From: Chrysochromulina parva | Lineage: Eukaryota > Haptophyta > Prymnesiales > Chrysochromulinaceae | Direction: 5' to 3' | Assembly (NCBI GenBank): GCA_002887195.1 | Contig: PJAB01001141.1 | Location: 1 to 16,874 of the forward strand | DNA length: 16,874 bases | In this document: positions 1-8,700 of the stretch, in pieces | Layout of the letters: every line of letters begins with the position of its first letter | Numbering within the stretch: position 1 is the first letter of the stretch | Program-made: the position numbers and the translations under genes | Notes under the pieces: model-generated | Told to the model about the DNA's origin: nothing | Seen by the model: only the letters and a program-made list of their open reading frames with translations | Database searches by the model: none

Positions 1-120
1 GGTGATACATGATGATGATACACATGATACACAATGATATAATCAAGATATAAGATGATATATAATGATATCTTGTATTGAAAATTCCCTTTTCTTGTAT
101 TGAAAATTCCCCCAATCCCC
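1..120. repeat. AT-rich simple repeats and a 22-bp tandem duplication
   Basis: Positions 1-70 are built from short variants of tgata/atgatac words, giving a degenerate microsatellite. Next come two copies of a 19-base word beginning tcttgtattg and ending aattccc, at 71-89 and 93-111, with a period of 22. The base composition contrasts sharply with the GC-rich DNA that follows. No gene is visible. Confidence 0.75.
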
Positions 121-561
121 GCATTTCAGGGGGTCCGGCCAGTTTCAGTGTGCTGTGTGGGTGACTTGGTCAGTTACAAACTCTCTCAGTCTAAGGCTCA
201 GGGGGGCTCGGCTAGGGTTCGGGTTCCCTGGGTTGGTTATATGGTTAAGGGGTTGGGGTCGACCTCCTAGATCGGGGTGGGGTCCGAGGGGGGTGGTCCC
301 CGGAAAATGACAAATTTCCAGCGGAACAATGGTCAATCCTGCGCTGGCCACTACTGTTGGAGAGTTGGCGAGATGATTGAACTTTGAGGACATGCTTCAT
401 GGTCGCGCGTGCGAGACGCGTCGCAGGGTTCGGTTCGGGTAAAGGGTTGGCGAGTCGGTGTTCGCTGTCGTGCGCGGGCCGGGCGCGGCGGTCTGCCCAT
501 CGTTCGCGGACGTCCTGAAAACGTCGAAATAACTACTGTTATACACAAATGTGCTCAAGAT
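121..561. other. G-rich intergenic DNA, no supported gene
   Basis: The plus strand is rich in GGG and GGTT runs from about 195 to 300 (for example agggttcgggtt and ggggttgggg). Short open frames occur on both strands, but none has a recognisable domain. This stretch is downstream of the minus-strand gene ending at 562 and probably contains its 3' UTR and polyadenylation region. I see no RNA gene. Confidence 0.5.
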
Positions 562-1887
562 TCACACGGCTTGGCGCTCGAGTGGCACGCTTCGTCGGAA
601 ATGCTCCGTGACTGATATCTCGTGAAGGATGAGCTTGCTGATCGCAGCGCTCTGCGGTCTGCGATCCCACCACGGGCCTGAGGGCTCGGCTGATATCTCG
701 TCGGCTGCAGGATTCGACGATTGCGGGCCTGCAATCGCCAGCCCCGCTTGCTCGACGCTCTGCACAAGCTGGAGCAGCGGCTTCGCTAAAAGAAAAGACT
801 CGAGGGTCACGGGTGAGCTTTTTTGGTGGCGTTCGGGCGGTGGCAACGTCCACGATTGTGGACTAAGGATCAGCATCGGCTCTGAGCGTTGGCGCTGAGA
901 GAAGGCACTCGTTGGGCGAGCCTGCATGAATGGACGTGCACCTTGGCCGTGCGATGGCGCCTGTCCGCGTGCTGCGCTCCGTGAGATGCCGGAGAAAGAA
1001 TTGAGGAGGTCAAGCGGCTGGCGAGGCGCGGCTGGCTGGTTCGTGTGCTTGTATGGGATGAGCATTGCTGGTGGCCGCCTCGCCCTAGGTCTCTTCTGTT
1101 CCATAGGAAGCACGCCCTGCGGTCGATTCGCAAGCCGAAGCGAATCGAAAGGTGGTGGTGATATCTCTGCGTGCACCGCAGCCGGCGCAATGGCGCAACT
1201 CGGCTCATTGCAAAGGCCACGGCCACAGCTTGCAGTCGTTGGGCGCGTGTGTCGCCCGTCGTGCCAGCAGCTCTGGATGGCTGTGGCAGCAGCGCGTGGC
1301 TGCGGCTGTAGTGGTGGCGAGGGTGCTCGGGTCTTCTTGGGGATGATGGGTGTGAAACGTATCAAAGTTGTCGAGCCTTCTCCACCTGAAAGCACCGTAG
1401 ACGGGCCACCTTCCCGATTGCGACCCCGTGAAAGCACTGGGGTTGCCACCGGGAGCGAGGGCGGGTTACCAACTAAAGCGCGATCAAGCACGACGTGCAG
1501 CCAAACTGCATACTCCTGTGGATCTCTCCCTGCGCAGTAGGAGCCACAGCAGTCAAACAGGACATTCTGGAACGGCTTCTTCTCCATAAACTGGCCGTCA
1601 GAGCTGCCCTGTGCCCAACTGTCCTCTGCAGTCTGGATGGCTTCCAACTCGTCATAGTCATCTTCATTCATATCAACGAGGCATCGGTATAGCAGGAGTT
1701 GCACATTGCAGTACTCCTGGCGGTCAATGTTCGTGCGGCCTGGCAACCGACGCTGCAAAGACCGCACGGCGCACTGCCACCAAGCATCCAGCTCGTTCAA
1801 GACACGGGAGTGCCAACGGAGCCTCTGGCGCTCTGCGCCGACCACCTTGGCGCCCTGCGCGTCGCTTGGCTGGCCTTTCGTCGTCAT
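562..1887 (-). CDS. Hypothetical protein with a conserved-looking acidic N-terminal domain, 441 aa
   Basis: The frame opens with GTG at 1899; the first ATG, at 1887, is taken as the start. The conserved-looking part is residues 20-140: a Trp-rich helix (LDAWWQCAVRSL), then QEYCNVQLLLYRCLVDMNEDD, then an acidic EAIQTAEDSWAQ segment and a MEKKPFQNVLFD segment leading to a short EYAVWLHVVLDRAL helix. The pattern (tyrosine, LYR, acidic pair, Trp, then Met-x-x-x-x-F-x-x-x-LF) resembles an EF-hand-like family I associate with flagellated protists, but this is recall, not a search. Residues 145-441 are low-complexity, rich in Pro, Arg, Ser and Gln, and probably disordered. No membrane segment or signal peptide is seen. 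The function is unknown. The 412-bp gap upstream should hold its promoter. Confidence 0.65.
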   Translation of the reverse strand: MTTKGQPSDAQGAKVVGAERQRLRWHSRVLNELDAWWQCAVRSLQRRLPGRTNIDRQEYCNVQLLLYRCLVDMNEDDYDELEAIQTAEDSWAQGSSDGQFMEKKPFQNVLFDCCGSYCAGRDPQEYAVWLHVVLDRALVGNPPSLPVATPVLSRGRNREGGPSTVLSGGEGSTTLIRFTPIIPKKTRAPSPPLQPQPRAAATAIQSCWHDGRHTRPTTASCGRGLCNEPSCAIAPAAVHAEISPPPFDSLRLANRPQGVLPMEQKRPRARRPPAMLIPYKHTNQPAAPRQPLDLLNSFSGISRSAARGQAPSHGQGARPFMQARPTSAFSQRQRSEPMLILSPQSWTLPPPERHQKSSPVTLESFLLAKPLLQLVQSVEQAGLAIAGPQSSNPAADEISAEPSGPWWDRRPQSAAISKLILHEISVTEHFRRSVPLERQAV

Positions 1888-2299
1888 CTGCACATGCACA
1901 ACTCTCTCGCCTTGGAGTCGATCGCCGAGCGAGAGTTTCTACAGGGCACACAGGCACCGATCGGAACGTCGCGCCGCGTCGGCGCGGGGATCGCCCTTCG
2001 GTTCAAGTTCCATTTCCTAAACGGAACAGACCTAACCCTCCACGATCGGGGGGTGACGCTCGTGCTGAAACCTCCTCCGTCGCGACATCGCACGTTTGCC
2101 GCGTGCCGAGACGGGCTTTACCATGCGCAGCTCGTCGAGAGATTTGTAACTAAACAAGCACAAAGTCGCAAGTGGCGGGGGGGACCCCCTGCGTGGGGTG
2201 CGGTGAGGGAATTTGAAGGAGCGATGTCGACGTAAGAATGTGCTATGATTGGAAGCAGTAATTTGAAGTGCAATTTGACTTGCTGTCACCTTTTTCTTC
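1888..2299. other. Intergenic: promoter side of the 562-1887 gene and 3' side of the 2300-3214 gene
   Basis: Both flanking genes are on the minus strand, so this gap should contain the terminator of the upstream gene and the promoter of the downstream one. Short frames on both strands cross it, but none shows a domain or continues a neighbour. I see no clear TATA element, RNA gene or repeat. Confidence 0.45.
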
Positions 2300-3214
2300 T
2301 CACGCGCCCAAGCCTAAATGTCGCAATCTTATTTCCGATGGATCGAGCGGTCGCTTCTGTTTGGCCCTCTGAGTCTTGCGCGGTTTGGGCACATACTCTC
2401 GCTGCGTCCTCTGCACTTTACGGTCCTTGCCGCCGCGCGCGGTAGCTCCTCGACCCGCCTTGCCGTAGGCCACCATAAGCGCGTTCGTGATCGCCGCCTG
2501 TTCCGCCACCCACGCGTCCTTATCAGCGGTATCGATGCGGAGCGGTTGCCCCTCGTCCGTCTCTCGAGGCCCTTCCAGCTCGCCCGCGGTGCCTCGCTGC
2601 TTACGCGGAGCTGGCGACACAGGCTGGACCAATTTTGATGCGCTCGCGTTCGCGGTCGCCTTGGTGCTCGAAGCGAAACGCACAGTCGACTCCCCTTTGT
2701 TGCGCTTCTTTTTGTGCTTAGTAGCAGCGCGTCCTACGGTGCCAGTGAGGATGCCGGGCGCCAGCGCGTCCGACATCGTGGTCGTCGGCTCGTCATCCAA
2801 GGCTGCTTGCGCCGCCGCGGCGGCTGCGGCGGCTGCAGCCGCGCGCTCGGCCTTCCGAATCGCTAGGATCTCCGAAATGGTGGTCGGCTTGTGAGGTGGT
2901 AGCATGGGAGGAGTCGGCAGAGAGATAGGTAGCATGGGAGTCGGCAGAGAGATAGGTAGCAGGGGGGGAGTCGGCAGAGAGAGAGAGCTGTCCAGTACGG
3001 GCGGTACGGCATCCGGTGGAAGGGATGAGCTGTTGGCATGCGAGACAAAGAGTGGGGCCTTGGGATTCCACGATGCGTACGATACGAAGAAAGACTGTGA
3101 CGAGTTGGTTGGGCAACAATCATTCGCCGCCCTTGTTTCATGATGAGGGACCTGACTGGTACGCGCTGAAGAGGATGCGAAGAGCGGCTGGGCGTGCACC
3201 GCAACAGGCAGCAT
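2300..3214 (-). CDS. Hypothetical basic, low-complexity protein, 304 aa
   Basis: The frame starts with ATG at 3214 and ends with TGA at 2300-2302. I do not recognise the family. Residues 64-110 are Pro/Leu-rich and contain repeated LPISLPTP words encoded by a 27-30-bp tandem repeat. Residues 112-140 form a likely helix (TISEILAIRKAER) running into eleven consecutive alanines. A basic patch KHKKKRNK (167-173) and a strongly basic C-terminus (about 264-290) could be nuclear-localisation or nucleic-acid-binding signals. A short region that looks folded, KDAWVAEQAAITNALMVAYG, lies at 232-251. The first roughly 60 residues have no clear character, so the true start could be further downstream. Coding status rests on frame length and on the basic and helical segments. 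Confidence 0.5.
   Translation of the reverse strand: MLPVAVHAQPLFASSSARTSQVPHHETRAANDCCPTNSSQSFFVSYASWNPKAPLFVSHANSSSLPPDAVPPVLDSSLSLPTPPLLPISLPTPMLPISLPTPPMLPPHKPTTISEILAIRKAERAAAAAAAAAAAQAALDDEPTTTMSDALAPGILTGTVGRAATKHKKKRNKGESTVRFASSTKATANASASKLVQPVSPAPRKQRGTAGELEGPRETDEGQPLRIDTADKDAWVAEQAAITNALMVAYGKAGRGATARGGKDRKVQRTQREYVPKPRKTQRAKQKRPLDPSEIRLRHLGLGA
2898..2984 (-). repeat. Three tandem 27-30-bp repeats inside the 2300-3214 gene
   Basis: Units begin ggtagca on the plus strand and contain gtcggcagagaga. They lie at 2898-2927 (30 bp), 2928-2954 (27 bp) and 2955-2984 (30 bp). The length difference is one codon, so the reading frame is kept. They encode the LPISLPTP-type proline repeats. 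Confidence 0.85.
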
Positions 3215-3643
3215 ACCTCAGTCGACAGTCTAGTGAAGGCCTCTCGACCACGGACAAGGCAAGTCAAGGAGGAAAAACTCGGCGACTCGTCAAACTAAAC
3301 TTTTTTTGCGGATACCTTAGTTATTAGACCACCACAGATGGAGATGCCTCCTCCTCGTTCACACCTTCTATCGCATACTCAGCATTCAGCGGCATCCACT
3401 CAGACTCACACTCGGAATCGACTCACGCCTTTTGGCTCCAGTCAAATTCGCACGTCCCAGTTGCGAAACGGATGTCTCGGCTTGGATTTCTACAAAAAAA
3501 CAACCTGCACAAAACCGAACGACGCGCAAGCGCGCAATCCGGTTCAAGAATCGTTTTGAAACGGCACGAGTTTCTTTTTTCGTCCTGTTCCCACACACAA
3601 TCTGTTTCATGTCGAGCATCGGTCAATCTGCGAAGCCTTCGGA
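3215..3643. promoter_or_regulatory. Divergent intergenic promoter region
   Basis: This gap separates the starts of a minus-strand gene (ATG at 3214) and a plus-strand gene (ATG at 3644), so it should carry the promoters of both. It holds a T7 tract at 3301-3307 and an A7 tract near 3494-3500, and is more AT-rich than the flanking coding DNA. I see no unambiguous TATA box. An upstream ORF at 3609-3662 overlaps the plus-strand start and is listed separately. Confidence 0.45.
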
Positions 3644-3662
3644 ATGGTGCTTATCGACTTAG
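3609..3662 (+). promoter_or_regulatory. Upstream ORF overlapping the start of the 3644-4945 gene
   Basis: An ATG at 3609 opens a 17-codon frame that ends with TAG at 3660-3662, in a different frame from the main gene and running 19 nt past its ATG. The uORF ATG has a weak context (T at -3, T at +4). The main ATG at 3644 has G at -3 and G at +4. If the mRNA begins upstream of 3609, leaky scanning past the uORF could tune translation. The transcript start is not known. Confidence 0.3.
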
Positions 3663-4945
3663 GGTACGACGACTTCGCGGCAATGGTGCGCGCCCGCGAG
3701 GGTCGGAACGTGCCCGACTCCGAGCTGCAGCGCCGCTTTGCGAAACTCGACCTCGAGGCCGAGCGAGCAAACCAGCAGGCACAAGGTATGTCACATCCTG
3801 CCATCTCACATGGAGGGAGACCGAGGCGCCTCAATGCCAGTCGCTCGGCACCGGGGCTGCGCCTGCATAGCTTAGCCAGCAGCGAGGACGGTTTTGTCCC
3901 GTCGGCATCCTTGTCCCGGCCTATGCGCGGAGGGTTGGATGACGGCGTTTCGTCCTCGCTCCCGGTTACGCCTGCAACCTTCGCCAGTTCCGATCTGTCC
4001 TCTCCGACCAGGTCTCCAACAAGAGCTCAGCAGCGAGCGAGCGCGGAGAGAATGTCAAGCGCCCCCACGGGATCTCCCGAGCACGAGGTGGCGATGTGGC
4101 CATCCTTTGATCCACCGGGCTTTGCAGCGGAGGCTAGCTTTGAACAGCTGACGGGTAGCCATAACCAAGGTCTGCGCTCTCGGCCCGGCTCACGGGCATG
4201 CTCACGTCCCAGCAGCATGCAATCGAGGCAGCGTCGGCTTTTAGGCGAGATAGCCGCGCAAGAGAAGGACGTGTACGGCGGCTACGATCCTCGGCAGCTG
4301 CTCGCGGATGGCCGCTATGACGGTTTCATGAATGTCGTCGTGGACGACTCCATCAAGCCTCAACGCAAGCTTTTGCCCACGACCGCCGTTTTCGCCAAGG
4401 GATTGCTTCCAGGGGGTCTGCCCGCACATCCAGTGGGCGGCCATAAGACGAGCGCGTCAACAATGCCCGAGCCAAGCACCGTGTTGCCCAGCGAACGCAA
4501 GGATTGGCCGCGCCCAGGGCGCCACCTGAATTCGCACTACTATCGAAGCCGGACCCCTCGATTTACGCCGACCCGAACGTACTCTGGTCAAGACACGCGC
4601 AATTTCGTGGCCGATGACCCCTTTGATAAGTTTGCGCACAAGTACCAAGCGCGAACCAATTACTGGGTCGGTTTCCCGGAGCCGCCCCCCACGGGCGAGG
4701 AGGACGAAGACGAGCGCCTGGGCACACAGCCGCGCGAAACCTTCCACGCCGTCGCCGACTCGTTTCGAATTGGCACCATCGTCCGCCATCCACACAAGCA
4801 GCACGCTTCTTTTGTCTCCGAGGCCCCGCGCTTCACGCCCCCTAGGCAGCTCGAACCCTTCTACCGGCGCGAGGGAGCGCGCAGGCGGCAGGAGCATTTC
4901 CAGTCCGCGTCTGCGCGCAAGGCGTTCTGGGTCACCAACAGATGA
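3644..4945 (+). CDS. Hypothetical Ser/Pro/Arg-rich protein, possibly ciliary, 433 aa
   Basis: The frame runs from an ATG in good context to TGA at 4943-4945. The N-terminus (residues 1-48) is a compact, charged, probably helical segment beginning MVLIDLGYDDFAAMVRAREG. Residues 50-200 are Ser/Pro/Arg-rich and probably disordered. The C-terminal half (205-433) looks more conserved: KDVYGGYDPRQLLADGRYDG (208-227), DDPFDKFAHKYQARTNYWVG (324-343), and two PRFTP words at 305-309 and 395-399, the second in an ASFVSEAPRFTPP context. Short aromatic-proline repeats of this kind occur in axonemal microtubule-associated proteins, so a flagellar role is a weak inference. There is no membrane segment and no recognised domain. 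It is divergent from the 2300-3214 gene and convergent with the ALIX-like gene. Confidence 0.65.
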   Translation: MVLIDLGYDDFAAMVRAREGRNVPDSELQRRFAKLDLEAERANQQAQGMSHPAISHGGRPRRLNASRSAPGLRLHSLASSEDGFVPSASLSRPMRGGLDDGVSSSLPVTPATFASSDLSSPTRSPTRAQQRASAERMSSAPTGSPEHEVAMWPSFDPPGFAAEASFEQLTGSHNQGLRSRPGSRACSRPSSMQSRQRRLLGEIAAQEKDVYGGYDPRQLLADGRYDGFMNVVVDDSIKPQRKLLPTTAVFAKGLLPGGLPAHPVGGHKTSASTMPEPSTVLPSERKDWPRPGRHLNSHYYRSRTPRFTPTRTYSGQDTRNFVADDPFDKFAHKYQARTNYWVGFPEPPPTGEEDEDERLGTQPRETFHAVADSFRIGTIVRHPHKQHASFVSEAPRFTPPRQLEPFYRREGARRRQEHFQSASARKAFWVTNR

Positions 4946-5227
4946 GGGGAGACTTGTTACTAGTTACTTGAAACCGCGCACTAATTGAGACCGAGGGCGA
5001 GTCTGCATGATTAAGCTGTGATTATCCCGACGCAATCGGCCGCCAAGCTCCAGATGTGGTGCGGACTGCGGTCCGGAATTGCCGTATGTGGTCCGTCGGA
5101 ACCGAGCGCCCGTGTGTCGGTCGAGGCGGCCTCGAGGGGCGTGCGAGTGCGGGCAGCGCCCGAGCCGAGCGGGTCCGGTCGCTTGGAGCGATCTCTGGGT
5201 CTCTCTCACCCTTTGTTCTGTTTATAG

Positions 5228-5252
5228 TATTGACAGCTCATATTGACAGCTC
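5228..5252. repeat. Tandem 12-base direct repeat, 13-bp period
   Basis: The word tattgacagctc occurs at 5228-5239 and again at 5241-5252, separated by one base. It lies in non-coding DNA downstream of the 3644-4945 gene. No function can be assigned. Confidence 0.8.
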
Positions 5253-5466
5253 TCGTTATCCTCGCCTGGTGGTCGGAGTCGCGCGTCGTCCGTACCGCGC
5301 GAGATACGCCCGAAGGTGGGTGTAGGGACTCGCGCTCTCGCTCGGCTCAGCTATTACCAAATACCCACACGTACCGCCCTAGCCCCTAGCCCGCGCGGAT
5401 CCACATCGAAAAATATATATAGTAAATAGACCCGACTCGGCGTGGTGTGTTTCTCGCGAATAAACT

Positions 5467-5599
5467 TTATATGTTTATATAAGGCCGGTTGGTCGAATCC
5501 GCTATCGAAATTCCGGCCGGCAGCATCGCGGACCCACCGGACGGTCCGGGGACTCCTACACTACGGTCGGGTGTAGTACTCACTCATCGCTTGTTTTTT
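5467..5599 (+). other. Possible small structured transcript (TATA element, hairpins, T6 run)
   Basis: A TATA-like stretch (5467-5482) precedes about 110 bp of GC-rich DNA. This contains a GGCCGG/CCGGCC inverted repeat (5483-5488 with 5513-5518) and a perfect 6-bp hairpin CGGACC/GGTCCG (5529-5534 with 5543-5548), and it ends at six Ts (5594-5599). The arrangement would suit an RNA polymerase III gene. I could not match it to tRNA, U6 or SRP RNA. It may equally be 3'-flanking structure of the two converging genes. Confidence 0.15.
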
Positions 5600-5750
5600 G
5601 GTACTGTGGAGCGGTGTACAGTATAGTACAGCGTTGCAGCCGTGCTGGGGTCATACAGCGGCTGTGCAACACGAACGACCCCCAAGCTAACAAGGAATCG
5701 ATTCAAGGCGAAGGCGGCTGTGTTCGCACCAATGGCCCGTAATTTGCCCC

Positions 5751-8700
5751 TCAGCCCCACGTAAAGGCAGGCGGCGCGTGAATGGTCGGATTGGCCGAGG
5801 GCGGCGGCATCGCGGGCGGCTTGGCGTAGGTCAGCGGACGGACCGGCGGGACGGTGTTCGGAACGGGCGTCGAGAGCAGCTGAGATGCATAAGCGGGCGG
5901 CGCCGAAGTCGATGCGAGCTGAGAGTAGGTTGGCGGCGAGGCATACGAGGCCGCCGCTGACATCGTGTAGGCGGGTGGCGGCCGCGCGACGCCCGGTACA
6001 GTGACCCCCGGGACGGCCGAAGACACCATGCCGTACGAGGGCGGTGCCGCCGGCGTCGGCGCGGAGCCGTACCGTATCGCCGTCGTGGTTGCGGGTGGTG
6101 TTATCGCAGGCGTCGTGGTGCTCTTCGACTCTCGCATAGCCCAAGCGAGCTGCGCTTCCTCCGACGCTCCCTCCGCCGAGGCCGGAGAGTACGTGGGCGG
6201 CGGCGCCGGCGCCGAGTACGTGTACGGCGGCGGCGCGAAGCTTGTGGTGGTGGTGGTGGTCGCTGGCGGCGGGGGCTTGTGGGCACGTGGCGGTGGGTTT
6301 GCTAAAGGCACATGCGCCGGCGGCGGAGCGGCGGGCGAGTAGGAAGGGGGCGTTGAGCGTGGGGAGGTCGCCACCGGAGAGAAAGCTGGCGAGAAGGCCG
6401 TTGGCACACGCGAGAGCGGCGCGCCAACCGGCGGAGGTGCTCGCTGTGTCGCCTCGGCCGCGCTCTGTGCCATGGCCCACGCCAGTTGCTCCTCCTCCGA
6501 TGCTGAGGCCGAGGGCGGTGGCGGCGCCCTTGCGTTGACAGGCGAGGGCGAGCGCGGCGGCGCGCCCTGTTGCGACTGCGCCATGGCCCACGCCAGCTGC
6601 TCCTCCTCTGATGCTGAGGCCGAGGGCGGCGGCACGGGGCGCGCTTGATAGGGCGGTAGCGCCGCCGCAGGCGCCGCACGTGGCGGCGGCGGAGAGAACG
6701 TCGTTAGCTGAGGCGATGAGAATGTCGTTGGCGGCGGCGGTGAAAACGTCGTTGGTGGTGCAAAGCCGCGCGCGCTGCCCGGACTCTCGGCAAACATCGG
6801 GGGGGCGGCAAAGGGCGTTGCCTTCGCGGACAGCGAGGGCGGGGCGAGCGGCGGGGTGAGCGGCGGGGCGGTGGTCCGCATGGCGTTCGGGGCGCTCGAC
6901 GGCGGCGCGGTGGGCGGCACGACTGGCGGAACGAGCGGCGCTGCAGGCTTTGGTGGGGTCATCATTGGATGTACGACTGGCGGGGGCGCGGCGTATGCCG
7001 CCATCGACGTAGGCGGCTGAAAGGGCGGCGGCGGCGCGCCTACGTTTGGCGGCGCGCGGTGAGGAGCGGAGGCCACCATCGCCGACGGCGCGGGGTAGGC
7101 GGGCGAGGGCGTGGCAAGTGGGGGACGCGCCTCATCTTGCAGGTCACTCGTCCTTGCCCATCTCGAAGCTGCGTATAGCGAGAGGGAAGGAGGCGGGAAC
7201 CGGTCGAGCTCAAGCTGATGCTCCGGCTCCTGCCTCTGGAGCTGCTGCTGCTGTGATGCCTCGGCCGCGCTCTGTGCCATGGCCCACGCCAGCTGCTCCT
7301 CCTCCGATGCTGAGGCCGAGGGCGGTGGCGGCGCCCTGGCGTTGACAGGCGAGGGCGAGCGCGGCGGCGCGCCCTGTTGCGACTGCGCCATGGCCCACGC
7401 CAGCTGCTCCTCCTCTGACGGCACTTGAGAACCACCGGCGTCAACTGCCCGGGACGGCGTGGCCTCTGCTGCGGCTGTGCGCAGGGCACGAGTCATGGCC
7501 TCATCGGCCGGGAGCCTCGCAGGCGCATCAGGCGCCACGCCACGGAATGAGACGCGTTTCACGGCCTGCTTTGGACGGCTGGCCTCGTGGCCGAGCAAGT
7601 CCTGAGTGAGCTGGCTGCTCGAGCATCCAAGGGAGCGCGACCACGTGCCGATGCGGGGGCTCCCATCTGGCGAGGTCGAGGGCGGCGCCTCCCCCTCCGC
7701 CCCCGGCGCGAGCGGCGGCGGCGGGCGGCCCCGAGGGGCGCCGAAGCTGGTAATGGCTGTCGCCGTGGGCAGACCATCGACCTCGGCCTCGATGACCTCG
7801 GCCCACAGGGGCGACTTGGGCGATTCGAACTCGTCGTCCTCGGCCGCAGCCTCTGCGGCCGCAGCCTCGGCCGCGGCAGCCTTGGCGGCGGCGGCCTGTG
7901 CGGCAGCGGCCTGAGCGGCGGCCTGCGCGGCGGCCTCGTGAGCACGGCTCTCATCACGGCGCACATCGGCCTCCTCTTGAATGTGGAAGAGCAGCTCCGA
8001 GCGCTCGAGAGAGCGCGCGGCGGCAAGACCGGCCACGCGCGTTGAGAGCGCCTCGAGCGCCACCTCGACTTGGTCGTAGAAGGCGGCGCCCTGCGCTACC
8101 ATGCCGTCGATCTCCTGAAAGGCGCCCACGACGGCGTCGAGTCGCTCGAGGTAGCGCTGGCGCTCGTCGATGGTAGGGTCGTCGACGCGCGCGCGGGTGA
8201 AGGCCTCGTTGGACGTGCGGAGCGCGCCGAGAAGTGACGCCTGCTGCGCCTCCTGATCGGACAATCGTTCGGCGTACGGCATGAGCAGGGCGACGTGCGC
8301 GGCGATCACTTCCACATTCGAGCCGCCGGCGCCGTCACCGCGATAGACAAGCGCATCGGTGATGGCCCGCTCGCCGAGCGCTCCGCCATCCTCGCACGCG
8401 GCGCGCGCCTCGCTCAGCGTCGCATCCATCGCCCTCGCCGTCGTCTCCAGTGACTGGAGCAGCGCGCGCACATCCTTGGCGCACGGCTCCTCCGCGAGGC
8501 TGACGGGCCTGCGCGGTACCTGCTCCGCGAGCACCTCGTACGGCAGCGCGAGCGGCTCGAGCGCGTCGGCTCGTGCCCCCAGCGCCGCGTTGAGCGCGCC
8601 GTCGGCATGCCGCGCCGTCGCGAGCTTCTCCCGCAGCGACGAGAGCTCCTCCCGGGCATCCATATTGAGCTGGGCAGACGGGAGTGCATGCCATCGAGAC

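Larger units (their letters stand above)
4946..5750. other. Convergent intergenic gap with an AT-rich island
   Basis: This gap lies between two converging genes and should hold both 3' UTRs. Notable content: a 13-bp-period tandem repeat (5228-5252), an AT-rich island at about 5405-5482 with several TATATA words and an AATAAA at 5459-5464 on the plus strand, GC-rich inverted repeats at 5483-5548, and a T6 run at 5594-5599. Short frames crossing 5018-5325 show no domain and are not called. Confidence 0.5.

Noticed and set aside
195..300. Telomere-like GGGTT words near the left edge
   Set aside because: The words are irregular and do not form a tandem array of any fixed unit.
926..1540. A 204-codon plus-strand frame antisense to the 562-1887 gene
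   Set aside because: It has low-complexity Gly/Arg/Ser composition and no domain. The opposite frame is longer and has a structured N-terminal region.
5484..5510. tRNA-like T-arm word (ggtcgaatcc) in the convergent gap
   Set aside because: No matching acceptor, D or anticodon stems could be found around it.
5584..6591. A 335-codon minus-strand frame overlapping the ALIX tail
   Set aside because: It is an alternative frame through Pro-rich repetitive DNA. The ALIX frame continues through the same region with UIM and PPxY motifs.
5751..7421. PSAP-type TSG101-binding motif in the ALIX-like tail
   Set aside because: Nearby words such as PSSAP and STSAP occur, but no exact P(T/S)AP was found.
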